A DNA stretch of 64,000 bases. Source: Rheum nobile (taxonomy: Eukaryota; Streptophyta; Magnoliopsida; Caryophyllales; Polygonaceae). Numbering within the stretch: the first letter of the stretch is position 1; each line of letters begins with the position of its first letter. The DNA lies in NCBI GenBank assembly GCA_027886185.1, contig WOAB01000528.1, forward strand, positions 3,038,001-3,102,000, written 5' to 3'. A program made the position numbers and the translations under genes. Shown piece after piece: positions 42,737-55,660 of this stretch. The notes beneath the pieces were generated by a model that was given only the letters and a program-made list of their open reading frames with translations, was not told the DNA's origin and ran no database searches.

Positions 42737-45700
42737 GCCATAAATTCGGTTTTTATGGAAATTATGAAATTGTATTATTGAACTGGTTTTCTTTTATAAA
42801 TTATCATGAATTCTGTTCGAAAGGAGAAACCATGTTGTTTAAAGTTTCTTCCATGTTTACGAGATTCATTATTCTTATTTGTACGTACTTTTGTTCAACA
42901 GAAATAATAATGAATTACTATTTAAATTTTGGTTGATTAATGATCTTGATTCCTCGATTTATCAACTACATATTTCTATCACATAAACCAGACATGGTCT
43001 AAATTGCTCAAGTGCTAAGGTATCTTCAAGGTAAAAGAAAGAAGTGGTAAAAATAATAAGATTTGATATCATAAGCTGGTACAAATAGAATCGAATAGAT
43101 GTCCGACTCGAATAATATACATTAAGCATAGATATGATAACCAATTCATATATATAGACCTCACAAAATAAAAGGTAAGATTAATTTTTGACACCCATAA
43201 CAAAATCCATTATGCTTATAGACTATGGCTTGGCTAAGAGATATCCCAAGATGGCTTGTCAACTATACAATAATTATAACCGAATGCCTTTCATCTTTGT
43301 AGTCATGCATCTCAACTGCGAGCTACATTGGCAAATCGTTGGTATCCTTTTGTTATATTTTTATGAGGTCAGAGTTTGAAATATCAAACAAATTAGGTAG
43401 CTTGAGAAATATGGGAATAATCGACATGAAATAAATTAAACAAAATAACTAGTCAAGGAAGATACAAACAAATAGAATTAGAAGGCTAAAAATACTCGAG
43501 GAAGAGTTGAGTATGTCACAAACACGTACGGGTTAGGAAGAATAAACCTAACATGGCTAAGTGCTGCAAGAGAAAAATACACACAAATGGAAATGTGACA
43601 AAACTCCTAGGAAATTCTCCGTAACAAGGAATCCACAAGAATGACACAACCACACCCTTAACCTCAACCGGTACAATAAGTCAATCCAAATGCCCAAGAT
43701 TAGCCTCACACGAAAAAATGCATCTTAATAATTTCCAAACGGATTTACTTCTTTTTGGGTTTTGATGCATTTTCGCCAAAGGATCTTCATTCTAGTTCAA
43801 GGAAAGTCATCCCCAAAAGCTTCGTGTTGAACAACTCTCGGCTGGTCGTCAAACTAGTCACAAGAATGATTCTTTTTGTGGAACTTTTTGGCTTATGATT
43901 GCAATAAGTTAAAAGGGATTGGCAACTTGGATCTATTGGATATGATGCACCAATAGATTTAAAAAGAGGTTTTAATTTGTTGATCCACCGCGGATATGAC
44001 ACACCTAGTTTTCACAATTGTTTTGGTAATGACTCACCAAAACCGAGTAAGTTGAATTGGATATGACTCACCAAGACAAAACACTCAAGACCGGGAACTC
44101 AAAGTTCATTTAAGAAGCTCAAAGTTCTTTTTTTTTCAATTAATCAATTTTTTAGTTAAAAATGAAAACGACACAACATATAAATAGCCAAAATATGTCT
44201 ACCAAACCCTAGTACTCTAATGACCCTAATTGTTCTGCAAATTTGCACGCCCATTTCAGGGCTCCGGTGGGCCTGAAATTTGGACACGAGCTATATAAGT
44301 CTAAGAGCTCAAATATATCTAAAATGCATTCCAAACGCACGAGTAAATAAAAATTGCGCCTTTGGACAAGATCTGGCATGCTGAAATCCCCAGTGCCGCG
44401 GCTGGGCCTTCTTGGCTTGACTTCACCAAGCCCTTTTTCACTTCTCTCGGACAACATGGGTTCCATAGGATCTTTGTCATCGCTACTGAATATGGGCTAA
44501 GGCTTGTGCGGGCCAAGTGGTGTGGGTTGTCGTTCTGACCGTGGCTCCTTTCACTTGGGCTTGCCGATGCCGCTAGAATGAATCTCTTGTGTCTTCTCCA
44601 GGCACTTCTCCTCCAATTGGCTTTTATACTTGGTAGGGGTTCCTCAAATTAGCCTTCTTGATGAATGGAACTGGAAGGACTCAATTTGGACTATGTTGGC
44701 TCGGTGGTCTTGAGAAACCCTAGCTTGAAGCACGTCGGCGATCGCGTAGTCACTCTTCTAGGTTTGGCTCATCCCTTGGCTTGGTCTTGTAGCTTGATGG
44801 GAACCCGGAGCACATCATGTTTTCCCATTGAAGAAAATTTCTCTTCGATCAGTATGTGAATTAATAACAATAGAATGTGATTAATAATGGAGATTACTAA
44901 TCTAGTTATTTTAGGTGGTCAGGGTGTTTTGCTAAAAACAAAATATGATCTATGGGCTAAATAAGATAGGGTCCATTGCTAATTATAATCGGGTCCTATG
45001 TGGTCACACACAATAGAGTAGTGGGCTAGATCAAAGTAAACCGAGGCCCGTAGTGGGCTTAAGGGTGGACGGTCATGTCGAGGCTATTAAGGCTGTGGAT
45101 TGCTCATCAAGTAATTATAAGGTTATCTATTTACTTGATGATAAAACAAAAGTTATCTTTATAAAAGATAATATAATATAATGGTTATATATACTCTTAT
45201 TAGATACACGGTAATTATCCGATTATATGTATGTGTTGAGAAAATACACACCAAACGAAAGCACTAGGGTCGCCCAAACCTTGAACAAGAGGAGACGAAG
45301 TTTCAAACTTTCTTTCCGTTCTAGCAGACGTACACAAGGTGATATAGATTCATACTCATGTGGACCAAATAAAGGAATCACGCTTGAGGTTCTATTCTCC
45401 ACAGTTGGTTCTAATAGGGAGATTCACACATCAAGAGGTATATTACCGCTTCTATATGAATCATATTAGTTTATGCATAAGATCATACGTTAGATGTTAG
45501 AAAAGTGTTTTATGCAATTCCGCTAATAGCATCTTTGTTCCTTCAAGGGTAATTAGAGCTTCTTGCATAAATTAACTACGATCATGATTAAAAGTTGTAA
45601 TCTTGATGCATATTCCTAATTATTTTGATATATGGATTAAATTACATGATTAACATTATGATTTTAATTGATTAGATGCATAAATTTGTGAATTTTATGT

Positions 45701-46536
45701 AAAAAGTATGCTCGAAAATCAGCCCAATAGGTTCGGAAATTTGAAGATAAGATTCTGAACTTTTGTTTAATTTTTACCTTAAATTCGATTTATATGGTTA
45801 ATTTAAGCAATAGATATGATTTCTTGTATGAATTATAGTCATGCATAAAAAACTTTAGATTTTTCATGTAGATGTTAATCGAATAAGAACCTAGAAATAT
45901 CGAATTTCATATGCCCTAATTTGATTACTTTTGCATGAAATTGTTTTTGTATGCCTTAATTAGAACCCTAATTTTTTGAAAATTACACCTTTTTTTTCTT
46001 TCAAATTCAAAAACAAATAAGTTGTTTCGATCCATCCAAAAGTTTGTAAATTGTTACAAAATTTTGAGTGGGAGAGGATGTAAACCGCCATTAGGATGGA
46101 GGCGGTGCGGTGGCGTGGTGGATGCGGCTGGGGAGCAGGGGTGGCGGCTCGGTGAGGCTACAGAGTGGGTTGGGTGGCACAAGGGACGACTACTGGCTGT
46201 TGGGCAGTGCGGCGGTGGCGGGCTAGGGATGTGGCTATGACAAATTGTTTGTTATGGGTTGCACATGCCTAAAACCCTAACTTAAACAAAACTTAAACAA
46301 TATATGAATAAAAGTTATTAAAAGTTATATAAAATATCTGGAAAAAATGCCCGAGATGACCGAACCCGACTTGATAGACAGGTCTAACGCTCGTACATAA
46401 CACATAAGAAAGAAAGTAGAAGAACAAGAAGAGGTTGAAGTTTCTTATGCTTTCTTTCTTTCTTTCGGATTCTGTGAGAGCTTACAACTTGTTATCTCAT
46501 TTCTTTTCAAAAAATGTAAGAAGTAATGTATAATTT
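42737..46536. repeat. segmental duplication, 3' UTR and flank of copy B
   Basis: Partner of 20700-25628. It begins in the 3' UTR (ATAAATTCGG..., AATAATAATGAA near 42903 as possible polyadenylation signal) and ends at about 46536, just before a MITE. 43045-43270 is present only here, so copy A probably lost it. No gene is supported, although ORFs at 44209-44466 and 45227-45469 have counterparts in copy A. Confidence 0.9.
44876..45545 (+). repeat. copia-type LTR relic (copy B)
   Basis: Counterpart of 23970-24639, 670 bp. The primer-site remnant after it is further decayed (GGGTAATTAGAGC). Confidence 0.45.
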
Positions 46537-46539
46537 TAA

Positions 46540-46763
46540 GAGTGCGGTTCCTGTACGGACATCTTCTACTGTGTAAAGTGAGAAATTTTCGTGGCCGTTA
46601 GATGCGGAGCATGTAATACTTGGATGGAGCCACGTCAGCCAGCTGAAGCAAGATGCAAATAAAGCAAGCGCTTCATTTAGGGTGGCAGTGGCGTAAATAT
46701 TCCAAAAATCATACACCTGCACAAATTATACCCTTACTAAAAATCCGTACAGGAACCGCACTC
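46540..46763. mobile_element. MITE, 224 bp
   Basis: Perfect 20-bp terminal inverted repeats GAGTGCGGTTCCTGTACGGA (46540-46559 and 46744-46763). Its first 12 bases match the MITE at 38587. No clear TSD. It sits exactly at the end of the segmental duplication. Confidence 0.75.
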
Positions 46764-46805
46764 CTCCCAAACGAGTCTTCTCTTGCACTCCTTCTGAAAC
46801 ACTCC

Positions 46806-46925
46806 CAACAATCTTCGACAATGCAATCCCTCCAAATCTTCGACAATGAGTATACTCAATTCTTCGACAACGCAGATCCTTCCAAAATTTCGACAACGAG
46901 TATACCACAAATCTTCGACAAAGAT
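46806..46925 (+). repeat. CTTCGACAA short repeats
   Basis: Six copies of (A)TCTTCGACAA-like words within 120 bp, in an open frame giving repeated IFDN. Possibly an untranslated or coding exon of the downstream gene; no domain recognised. Confidence 0.5.
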
Positions 46926-46940
46926 CTTCGAATAACATGG

Positions 46941-47937
46941 AGAAAGGGGGAATGATTCCAATGGAAAAGGAAAATCATCCAAAGGTTAGCGTTTTGTGCT
47001 CAATTTTCTCCATGTTCTTCGAAGATTTGTTCTTCGAAGATTCATGCACACAAAAGGCTTTGTGTGCATGAATAAGAGCATTATGTGCTTGAATAATAGC
47101 ATGTTTAAAGGTACAAGCTATTGCATATTATACAAGTCAGTTGAGTAGCTAGGGACTGATAGACAACAAGAAATCTTAGTAGATTTTAAGTCCTTGAATT
47201 TAGGATCTTAGTTTTTACTGGTAAGATTTTTTCCCCTTTTTGTTTGTCTACCCCTTCTTGGGACCATGGTTTTCCCTCTTTTTTTCCTATCTTTCTTCTG
47301 GCTCTGTTTTTTATGTTTCTTGTGATATTCGACTACACACCATGCATCTTATTAAAGGAGAGCGACAATATTTTGTTTCACTGCAATTTTAGAGATACTA
47401 TTTTAACATACAACTTCTTTCTGCGGATGTTTTGCATCTCACTCTACATCTCATTACCACATCTCAAAACAAAATGAACAACTTGGAGGACAGTGAACCT
47501 TTTCTTTTGATCAAACTTGTTATGACCTACTCTTGTGAACAACCGTACAATCTGATCTTGAACAAATGTACCAACCAAGTACATTATACCCAACTTTTTT
47601 ATACTAGAAAATTAACTAAGGGATTTTCGCGGATATGACACTAGGTTTTCTCTCTACATGATTTACAACATTAATCAATTGTATTGCTTTTCTGCATTCA
47701 TTGCTTAAATTTTACCTTAGTAATTCTTATTTCAATTATAGTGCTTTAAGAAGAGTTGTATGTGCATAATTAAGATATATATGTGCATGAATTATGTATA
47801 TCAGTGCTGGAATAAGAGTTGTTTGTGCATATTTAAGATTTATGTGTATAAAGCAATTCTTCTGCTAAAAAGACTTTATCTAATTGATTTCTAAAGTGCT
47901 GGAATTATTTATAAGAGTTCTTAAATAAGATCTGTAA
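46941..47937. other. non-coding DNA upstream of Ulp1-like pseudogene
   Basis: No convincing exon. It carries early copies of the GTGCATGAATTATGTATA-type repeat (about 47060-47110 and 47740-47860). Confidence 0.5.
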
Positions 47938-50900
47938 GTGCATAATTATGACAGTTGTCTTTACTGTTGTTTTATCATAGAACTAATTGAAAATAAGAGT
48001 CCAAGACAAGAGCAAAGCCATACACCATCTCCAACGGGTTTAAGAGTCAGGTTAAAGTTGCCACCAGTACCATCTCCAAAGGGTCAACTCAACAAATTTT
48101 GTTTGCCTCCAATCAGTGATGCACATAAAAAGAAGAAGCTCATACCTAATGACACGGATAGCTCAGAAGAAGATAGTGAATTACATGACAGTGAGATTGA
48201 TGATACTGATGATACAGAGGAGACTGAGGAAGACAGCGAGACTAAAATACAGCCTAAGAAAGAACAGGTTAGGCAGAACAATGTCAGTGAAGAAGAGGGA
48301 GAAGATAACAATGGGGAGGAAGAAGACGCAGAAGATAATAACGCAATAGAAGAAGATATTGCTCCTACTCAAGACACAATCTCTGCACTAGAAAAGCAAG
48401 TGCAACATGAAAAAAGAAGAAAAATGAAGGAGAACAAGCCAATAAAGAAGGCTACGGTGCAACCTATAGTTAAAGCTCTAGCAAAAAAGGGGGGGCATTG
48501 AAGAGGAAATGCACAAGATGAGGATAGTGAAGATGTTCAACTAGAAAAAGCCCCTAAGAAGGGGAAAAAACTAGAGAAAAATTGGTTACAGAGGATAGTC
48601 ATAAAGGAGCTCCAATAGGTGATACATCGGAACAAATTCAAGAAGAGGGTGATAAGCAACATGGCTTAGAAGATCTTTAAGAGGAGGAGAATTTAGAGCA
48701 TAATGAGGTGTTGGAATATCAAAGAAATGAAGAAGCTGGACACAGAAAGGTGGTGGTAAAGAAGACAAGGAACACAATGGGAAGGAGACATGGAAGTCTA
48801 GATACAAGGACAGTTCCACAAAAGTTTGTAGAGACCGTTAAAGAGCTATTGAAGGATAAAAACAATTGCATCGGAGATATAGTTTTTGGCCATCTGTTGG
48901 GACCTGAACATTACTGATGTGCCGCACAACCTTAGATTCTGGTTGGTCGATCATTTTGACCTAGTGAGATGTGACCTGATCATGGCAAATGGCCATGCAA
49001 TCCACATAATAGATGTTGATGTACAGAGGGTATTGGGGATACCTCTAGGAAATGAACCAGTTAAGAGAAGGGCAAAGAAATATGATACAGGAGTACTTTC
49101 TCAATGGAGGAGTCTCAGTCTTGGGAGAAATACCACCTACTGCATTTCTTGTATTCTTGGCTTGGGGTGATGGCCGACTCACTGAAAGACAACAAAAAGA
49201 GGACAAGCTTGGGGGATTTGGACTAGGACATATGTTGGACAGAGGTGTATCTACAACTTCACAAGGGCCACCACCTGCTACGAACAACATCAAGGAACAA
49301 GGATGTGGATCACAGTCAACACCACAACAACCAGAAACCTTAATGGTAGCTTTCTATTCTCATTTATCTCCCTTTCTCTTGAATTGTTTATTCATCTATC
49401 GGATGATCTACTCGACATTGTTGTTTGTGCATCATCTTTGTTCCTATCTGATCACTATTTAGTTTCTACTGTCAAGACATATTTGCCTTATTCTTATTTT
49501 TATTATTTGGTAGTTTCAATATCATCAGCTGCTAGCTTAAAACCTTTGAACCCTCTCTTTTCAATGCCTTCTTCTTTTTTTGCACCTATTTTGAATGATT
49601 TATTGTTGGTTTAGGTTCAGTAAAAAAATACCATCAGTTGCACTTTCTAAACTGATAAATAATTCTGGGTAGAGTGCATGAATTAGAAGCTACCAAAAAC
49701 AAACTAGTGATGCTTAGAGTGCATGAATTATGTACAAGAGTGCTTTAATAGGAGCTTTTTGTGCATAAGCAGATCTTTAATATAAGGTACTTCATGTTTG
49801 ATAATGCTACTTCATGTTTGGGTATTATGTATATGAGTGCTTTAATAAGAGCTATTTGTACATAATTAAGAGTATTTGTGTCTAGTTTTGATAGTTTTTG
49901 TTGTTGTTGTTAAACACAGGATTCCCTTATAGTCCTTGCGAAGAAAATAAAAAATGTTGCCACTTCAATTGTTGAATTGGCTGAGTATATCAACACAATC
50001 AAGCAAGAGGAAATGTTTAAACAAATGTATGAGGCTGGCAAAAGCTTGATTGGCATGGCTGAAGGCACCCAAGAAAGATTGGATGAAACAAGAGAGATTG
50101 AAAAGATATGGAATGAGTCTCAACATCCATTCTGGAATGACCCACAACTATTGGAGTGCTTGAATGAGGTGGACAAGGCAAAGACATCAAAGGAAAAAAA
50201 TGAGATGTCCAGGGGATTTTACTCCGTCGTCATTTGACCTCTTCTAAATCGTACAAGAAGGTGCAATAACAAGCTTATTAGATGAGGTAGGGGGCATATG
50301 ATGTAGTGCACCAAGGGGATGTGGTTAAGGGAAACGATAAGATAGGGGGGACATGTGATGTAGTACACCAAGGGGATATGGATAAGGGAAAGGATAAGCC
50401 AGGGGGACAGATGATGTAGAGCACCAAGCGGATATGGCTAAGCGAAAGGATAAGGTATAAAAATGAGATGTCTTCTCTAGCATCCACATCAATGTTTGTT
50501 TTATATAAGAGTTTGATTGTAAGTATTTGTACTTTATAAAAAATAATGTTTCATTTATACACATGGCAAAGGAAAGGTAAATGCAGATGAGACGGATGAA
50601 GTACACGACCAAGATGATGTGGCTAGGGGAAGGGATAAGGTATAACACAGAATATGAGTAATTTAGGGAACTAGCTTTAAAAATGACTTCTCTAGCATAC
50701 TTGCCTCATATTTTGTCTTTTTATAAATACTGATTTACTTATACACAGGGGAAAGAGAAGGGGAAGCAAGCCGTTGTGTTTGAAGAGGAATTGCCAGAGA
50801 AACGGAAAACACGGCTAGCAGACATTCAAAGAAGCCCCTACTTTCGGAGGACAATAGTGATAGGTGAAAGAATGACAGAAGATCAAACACCATATTTAGG

Positions 50901-51130
50901 ACTACATTTTAAATGAATCTGGCAGTGAACTGTAAGTCTAAGCTTATAATATTGGTATTTTCTCGAATTGATTTCTGGAGTGCATGAATTATGTATAGGA
51001 GTGCTTTAATAAGAGTTATCTGTGCATAAGCAAAAACTTCTACAAAAGAGACAATATTGAATTGATTTCTAAAGTGCATCATTTATGTATATTAGTGCTT
51101 TAATAAGACTTGTATGTGCATAATTATGAT
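47738..51130 (+). repeat. dispersed intronic repeat (about 65 bp, seven or so copies)
   Basis: Consensus words: AGTGCATGAATTATGTATA, AGTGCTTTAATAAGAG, TTGTGCATAATTAAGA. Copies at about 47738-47860, 47880-47955, 49674-49770, 49826-49880, 50970-51030 and 51057-51130, all in non-coding intervals between exon-like pieces. Confidence 0.75.
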
Positions 51131-52182
51131 TTATCATAAAAAGACTTGTTCTTTTGTACAAAAATTAAACCTTGCTTCCCCCACACTAATAGTTGGTTTG
51201 TATTATTTCAGGAATGTTGTGTTCAAGTTCAAGACTTTAGTGGTAGACAAAGTCACATTCGCAACCATGGATGAAGACATGGATGCCAAAGTTATTAATG
51301 TGTGGTCTACATACCTCAATCAAGGTGAAAAATGGAAAAGCAAAGACAAACCATCAAGACTGTTTGGAAGCGTGTTCATCGAAGTAGGTTTACTGATGAT
51401 TTAGCTCAAATTTAATGTATAAAAGCATTTATTTGAAAATAGTTTAACAGTTTGCAAACAAAATCATGCAAAAGGTACGCATTACTGAAAACCAGTTCGC
51501 AACAATGATGGAAAATGCTCTACAGGTTGTGGATGGAAGGCAGATGAAATATATTGATATTTTACATTTTCTTTTCTCAACACTAGTTGAAATCCAAAAG
51601 AAAAACACTAACAAAACTTATTATTCCACTTGCAATGTCTTCATTCCAGTAATGTTTGATGATCACTATTTTGTGAACACATTCAATTTGTAGGCCAATA
51701 TAATCCTTATCTTGGATAGCTACACAAGTAATGAATCCATGGAAGATAAATACGGAGACATCCCACAAACTCTGGTAAGGTGTCTAAAGTCTTAAAAAGC
51801 TTATTGTGGTCAGTGTTCTATGTTTATGCTTGTTGCATAAAAATGCATAGCTACACCAGTTAAGAAAATAGGATGCCTTTACACATTTTAGCACCTATGT
51901 ATGCACATTTAATAGTAAACCCTGCACTTCGGGAACGGATTTCGGAATGAGATTTCTTTTCATGACACATGATTTCTTTTCATGAACATTGATTGAAAAG
52001 ATCATCCTATTTTGCAGAGGGACCTCATGTTCAACTATTTGAAGAAAATGAGGCTGCACAAGAAGGTGAATGCCCTCCAAAGCATGAGCTTGTGTCCATC
52101 ATTACTCGACATGCAAGGGGCGACAACTACATTCAAATCAGAATTAGGGCTTTATGCAATGAGGTCTATGGAGACATATTGA
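47938..52182 (+). pseudogene. Ulp1-like transposon-associated gene, decayed
   Basis: Pieces in order: an acidic then Lys-rich region (about 48000-48500); a segment with FVETVKELLKD and LRFWLVDHFDLVRCDL...VDVQRVLGIPLG (48820-49060), typical of plant mobile-domain-like Ulp1 genes carried by MULEs; a helical middle part (49920-50240); a short basic exon (50755-50915); and the protease fold (51214-52182). The latter has HYFVNTFNL (His) and ILDSYTSNES (Asp), each near a stop or splice, and finally SELGLYAMRSMETY, where the family has D-C-G. The catalytic Cys is replaced by Leu. Stops and frame changes (about 48500, 48670, 48905, TAG near 51693) also break it. Terminal repeats of a host MULE were not found. 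Confidence 0.7.
50282..50460 (+). repeat. tandem repeat of about 68 bp, three copies
   Basis: Units contain GATGTAGTGCACCAAGGGGATATGG and AAGGGAAAGGATAAG-like parts; a weaker fourth copy is near 50590-50645. The unit length is close to 23 codons and the first two copies are open in one frame, so it may be an expanded coding repeat. Confidence 0.7.
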
Positions 52183-52547
52183 TAGAATGCAGGATCGTGA
52201 AGTCCACAGTGCAAGGTGAAGCCCCCTAGACCTCCAAGGACTGGACAACAAACTTCCAGAAATCTGGCCTGTCTTCAACTGGCTCGTTCTCTCTGGTCCG
52301 AAAACCGAATCGGGTGATTCCAAAGCCCGGAGTTAGATCCGGAAGTCTGGATGATTGCCTCAAAATTAGAGCATGAACTGATCAAGGAATCAGATGTTGT
52401 ACGGAATATACTGAGGGGTCGCAGGCAGTTCAGCGAAGGAGATGTTGATGATGTTGGTTCTGCGAAGGAGGAGTTTGAGGAGGGTGGAGATGAGTGTTTA
52501 GATGAGCGAATGGTGAATTTGAGTGGCTGGATAGGTGGACTTTAAAG
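52183..52547. other. unassigned DNA left of element 3
   Basis: One 64-residue open frame (52351-52545), acidic, with no domain I recognise. It ends TAAAGGAGGA, which resembles a stop plus polypurine tract; the sequence on the other side of element 3 looks LTR-like. Element 3 may therefore have landed at the edge of another retroelement. Confidence 0.35.
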
Positions 52548-52552
52548 GAGGA

Positions 52553-53801
52553 TGACAGGGCCGGAAACCAGTGTCGTTTTCCTGTCAAAGAAATCCTAAT
52601 TCACCTACTAAAGAGTATAGCAAGTAAGTCAGGGTCGATCCCACAGGGAGTCGGTTATCTGCATGCAATAACGTGTGACTAACAAGTAACGAGGGGGGTT
52701 TGGAATAATCGCAGGATTAACAAAAGTGCAAGTAATAATAGAAGAAGGAATATGATTAGAGAAAGTATTCCACCAAACAAATATCCACACCACAAATGCA
52801 ATAGGTTGATCACTGAAAACTATATTTCCAAGTTCTTTTACTGTCTTATAATTGTTCCCACCCTAATCTTAAGTACTATCGATTCTCACAGTTGTCGATA
52901 GACTTATTACTATGCCAATGATAAAATACCACTGATTCTCACAGTTGTCAGCGTACCTTAGCACCAACACAACAATAGCAATACACACAAGGATATAGGA
53001 TACATGCAAGTAGAAAGACGTACAAGTACTCACTCCCCTACTTAACATGCAACTGATTCTCACTCACAATTGTACGCTCGGAACCCCTACACGCACAATT
53101 GTGTTTACCACTAGATATGCACTCGGAACCCCTATATGCAATCCTAGCAATATGATAGATGTCGAAAAACCTAGTTAGCTACGCCAGAAGAATCAACATA
53201 AATCAATAGACAGTTTAATCAAGAGAATCAATCCAACTTAATAAGATATAGAACACGGGATAGAAATCTCACAACCAATTCATTGTAGTGCTTCAATTGT
53301 CTAGAGAAACAAAAGTGTTTAGCTATCCATTGTTCAAAAACCTAGAAGTTGAATGATCAAAAGAGAGAGGACCGAACTCTCCTCAAAATTAATGAAAAAG
53401 ATCTTAAATAGGTTCGTAGAAAGTTAACCTAGCAGATAAAATAAGGAAATAAAATATAATAAGACATAAAATCCAAATATACTAAAATGGAAACAAATGA
53501 CACGCTGGCCGCGCACCCTTCTCTTCCACCGCGAGGCGGTAATATCCCACCGCGAGGCGGTGGCTTTGCGTTGCACTTCTCTGAGGAACATCGCCGGGTC
53601 GCGGTGGCTTCAGGCGCGGGGCGGCATTGGCCAACTTCTTCATCCTTCATCTTCTTTCCTCTTCACTAAGCTGTAAAACCTTCAAATTTGTACTGCTTCA
53701 ACTCTTTCCCTGGGTTACAGACTTAGCCTAATTCTACACCGAAACTTCATCTAAATTGTGTCAATAATCACTAGTTAAGGTGCATGAAATGACACCTATC
53801 A
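52553..53801 (-). repeat. element 3 LTR, 3' copy
   Basis: TGATAGG...CCTGTCA on the minus strand. GC-rich motif copies at 53527-53625. TATA-like CTATTTAAG (minus) at 53402-53410. Confidence 0.95.
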
Positions 53802-54455
53802 AATATCCCCACACTTAGACCTTTACTCATCCCGAGTAAATTAAATCAACCATACTCCACTCATCAAATATCAAGGCCTCAGGAAGTGTGACAACAGATG
53901 ATACCAATGACTACAACAGCTTAACAATCAGCCCCAAACAACCGAAACACATGATGCGAGATGAATCTATTCCTAACTCCTGTCTAGCTTTTTATTGCTC
54001 CAAAGTGACCTACCCGAACTCCTTATACCGCCTCTTCTTATGACGCCTCGCCAATAGGTAGAGAGAAATCCTAGAATCACTCTTCTTCTTTTTCGCTCAT
54101 CTTGCCGAGGTGCCCTTTCGGGTTTTCACCAAGCCACTCATTTCATTTTACTAGACGTCTCACATGTGCTCACATCACTCCAGTCCACTTTTGCCCTGGT
54201 CTATACCAGTCGGACTACCTGCTTTTTACCTGAGCCGCCCTTATGGGTTTTCGGCTCATCCCAGGATTTTGGGTGCCTTTTTACCTCTTTTTGGCAATTT
54301 TTTTTTTTTCGGGATAGAAATACGAAATGCAAGAATAAAATCTGTACACTAGCTATGATAAACAGTGAGTCTAAATCCCTCCCCACACTTGAAACACACA
54401 TTGTCCTCAATGGAAAGAGGAAAACAAAACAAAATAGGGAGAAAAGAACAAAGAC
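53802..54455 (-). other. element 3 conserved 3' non-coding region with structured block
   Basis: Homologous to 17039-17736 of element 2. Polypurine tract at the low end. The block 54109-54257 has hairpins H2 (54109-54130), H3 (54182-54216) and H1 (54232-54257), the same order, spacing and total length (149 nt) as in element 2. No ORF is supported. Confidence 0.75.
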
Positions 54456-55660
54456 TCACTGGAAAGGTGGATACGGTAGAAAGCTCGATGGAGGTGGATG
54501 CCGCCCAAAGTACTGCTCCTGCATGAAGGCCTCAGCTGCACTCAGTTGGTCCGTGATATCACGTGCAATGTCAGCCTGTATAGTCCGCAGCCGAGCCAGC
54601 GTCGCCTCGTTCGCAGCCTCCTGTCGCAGCGTGAAGGCATCAAAACGGATGAACATCTCGTCCCACGAAAACTCAGAAGGCGAAGCATATGTGGAGGCAA
54701 CGTCAGAAGCAGGGGGATCGACATCCATAAGCATGGGAATGGCAGCCGACGGATCAGCCTCATCGTTGGAAGGAATAATCTCAACATCAGACGGAATGTA
54801 CCAGCCTGTAAAGACTCGCGGGTAGGCCAGGGGATGGGGGAGACGCAAAAGGTGACCTCTGTAGGAGCACCACATAAACTGCCCCTGAGATATGGTCAGC
54901 ATACCACACCGTTGCAGATATGGAATGTCGTAGTGAATAGGCATGAGTGGCTGAGGAATGGTGTCCATCGAAATCCTGGCCGCAACAACCAAGGTGATCA
55001 GCCCACCTGAACAATATCTCGCGCGGCGCCCTCGCGAATCTGCTGCAGCTCATGCAGCCATATGACAATCCATGCAGGGGTCTCCTCATCTAAAGGATCG
55101 ATCATCGGAGAGAAGAGACCAAGGCGCCTCAGAGAAACCTTTCTTTCCTCCATACACCCACAAAATGTCCGAAGCACCACTGTGTAGACTAAGCGGAAGC
55201 AGGGGTGGACAAGTTTGTTACTATTCTCCAACCGCTTTTGATATTCAGCCATGCCCGTTGCGGTGGTCCATAATTCCTTAAGGTCCGCCTTGTCAGGACC
55301 TCACCTCCACTTCTCAGTAGCTGGCCTTGACACACCCAACAGCTCCCTAATTTCTTCAATAGGGATAACATAACTCCGACCCTCATATTTGAAGGTGATC
55401 CCAGCGATGAACTTCTGCTCCCTACCATCGATGATGCGTCGCGTGTGGCTTCGAGATACATTGGCTATAAACTGGTAGCATAGTTCAGGGAATGTGGGCG
55501 CGCATTTGTCTAGGAATCCCCCCAATCCCATCATGTCCAGACATTGTTGAGTCATCTCTAACAAGCCCAACTCGGCTAGTGATCCCCTATCAAAGAAGCG
55601 AGTCGGCTGGACATGTCTTGTTGACACCACATCATATAGTCGACACTCCTCCTCGGTCAT
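54456..55660 (-). pseudogene. Athila extra ORF (ATHILA ORF-1-like), broken
   Basis: Fuller version of the element 2 ORF. It begins MTEEECRLYDVV (55660) with an N-terminal domain containing ELGLLEMTQQCLDMMGLGGFLDK. Next come FKYEGRSYVIPIEEIRELLG, KLVHPCFRLVYTVV and LPHPLAYPRVFTGWY, then a Pro/Asp-rich tail ending PYPPFQ. TGA at 55301-55303 interrupts it, and about one base is missing near 54995 (before the LITLVVAAR part). Role unknown; position matches the env-like slot of Athila elements. Confidence 0.75.

Noticed and set aside
43188..43379. Short ORF with IDYGLAKRY, reminiscent of a casein kinase 1 motif
   Set aside because: The residues after it do not match any kinase, and copy A lacks the segment. 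Probably chance.
49045..49614. Overlapping ORFs on both strands in the Ulp1-like locus
   Set aside because: Hydrophobic, low-information translations from AT-rich intron-like sequence. No domain and no frame continuity with the exon-like pieces.
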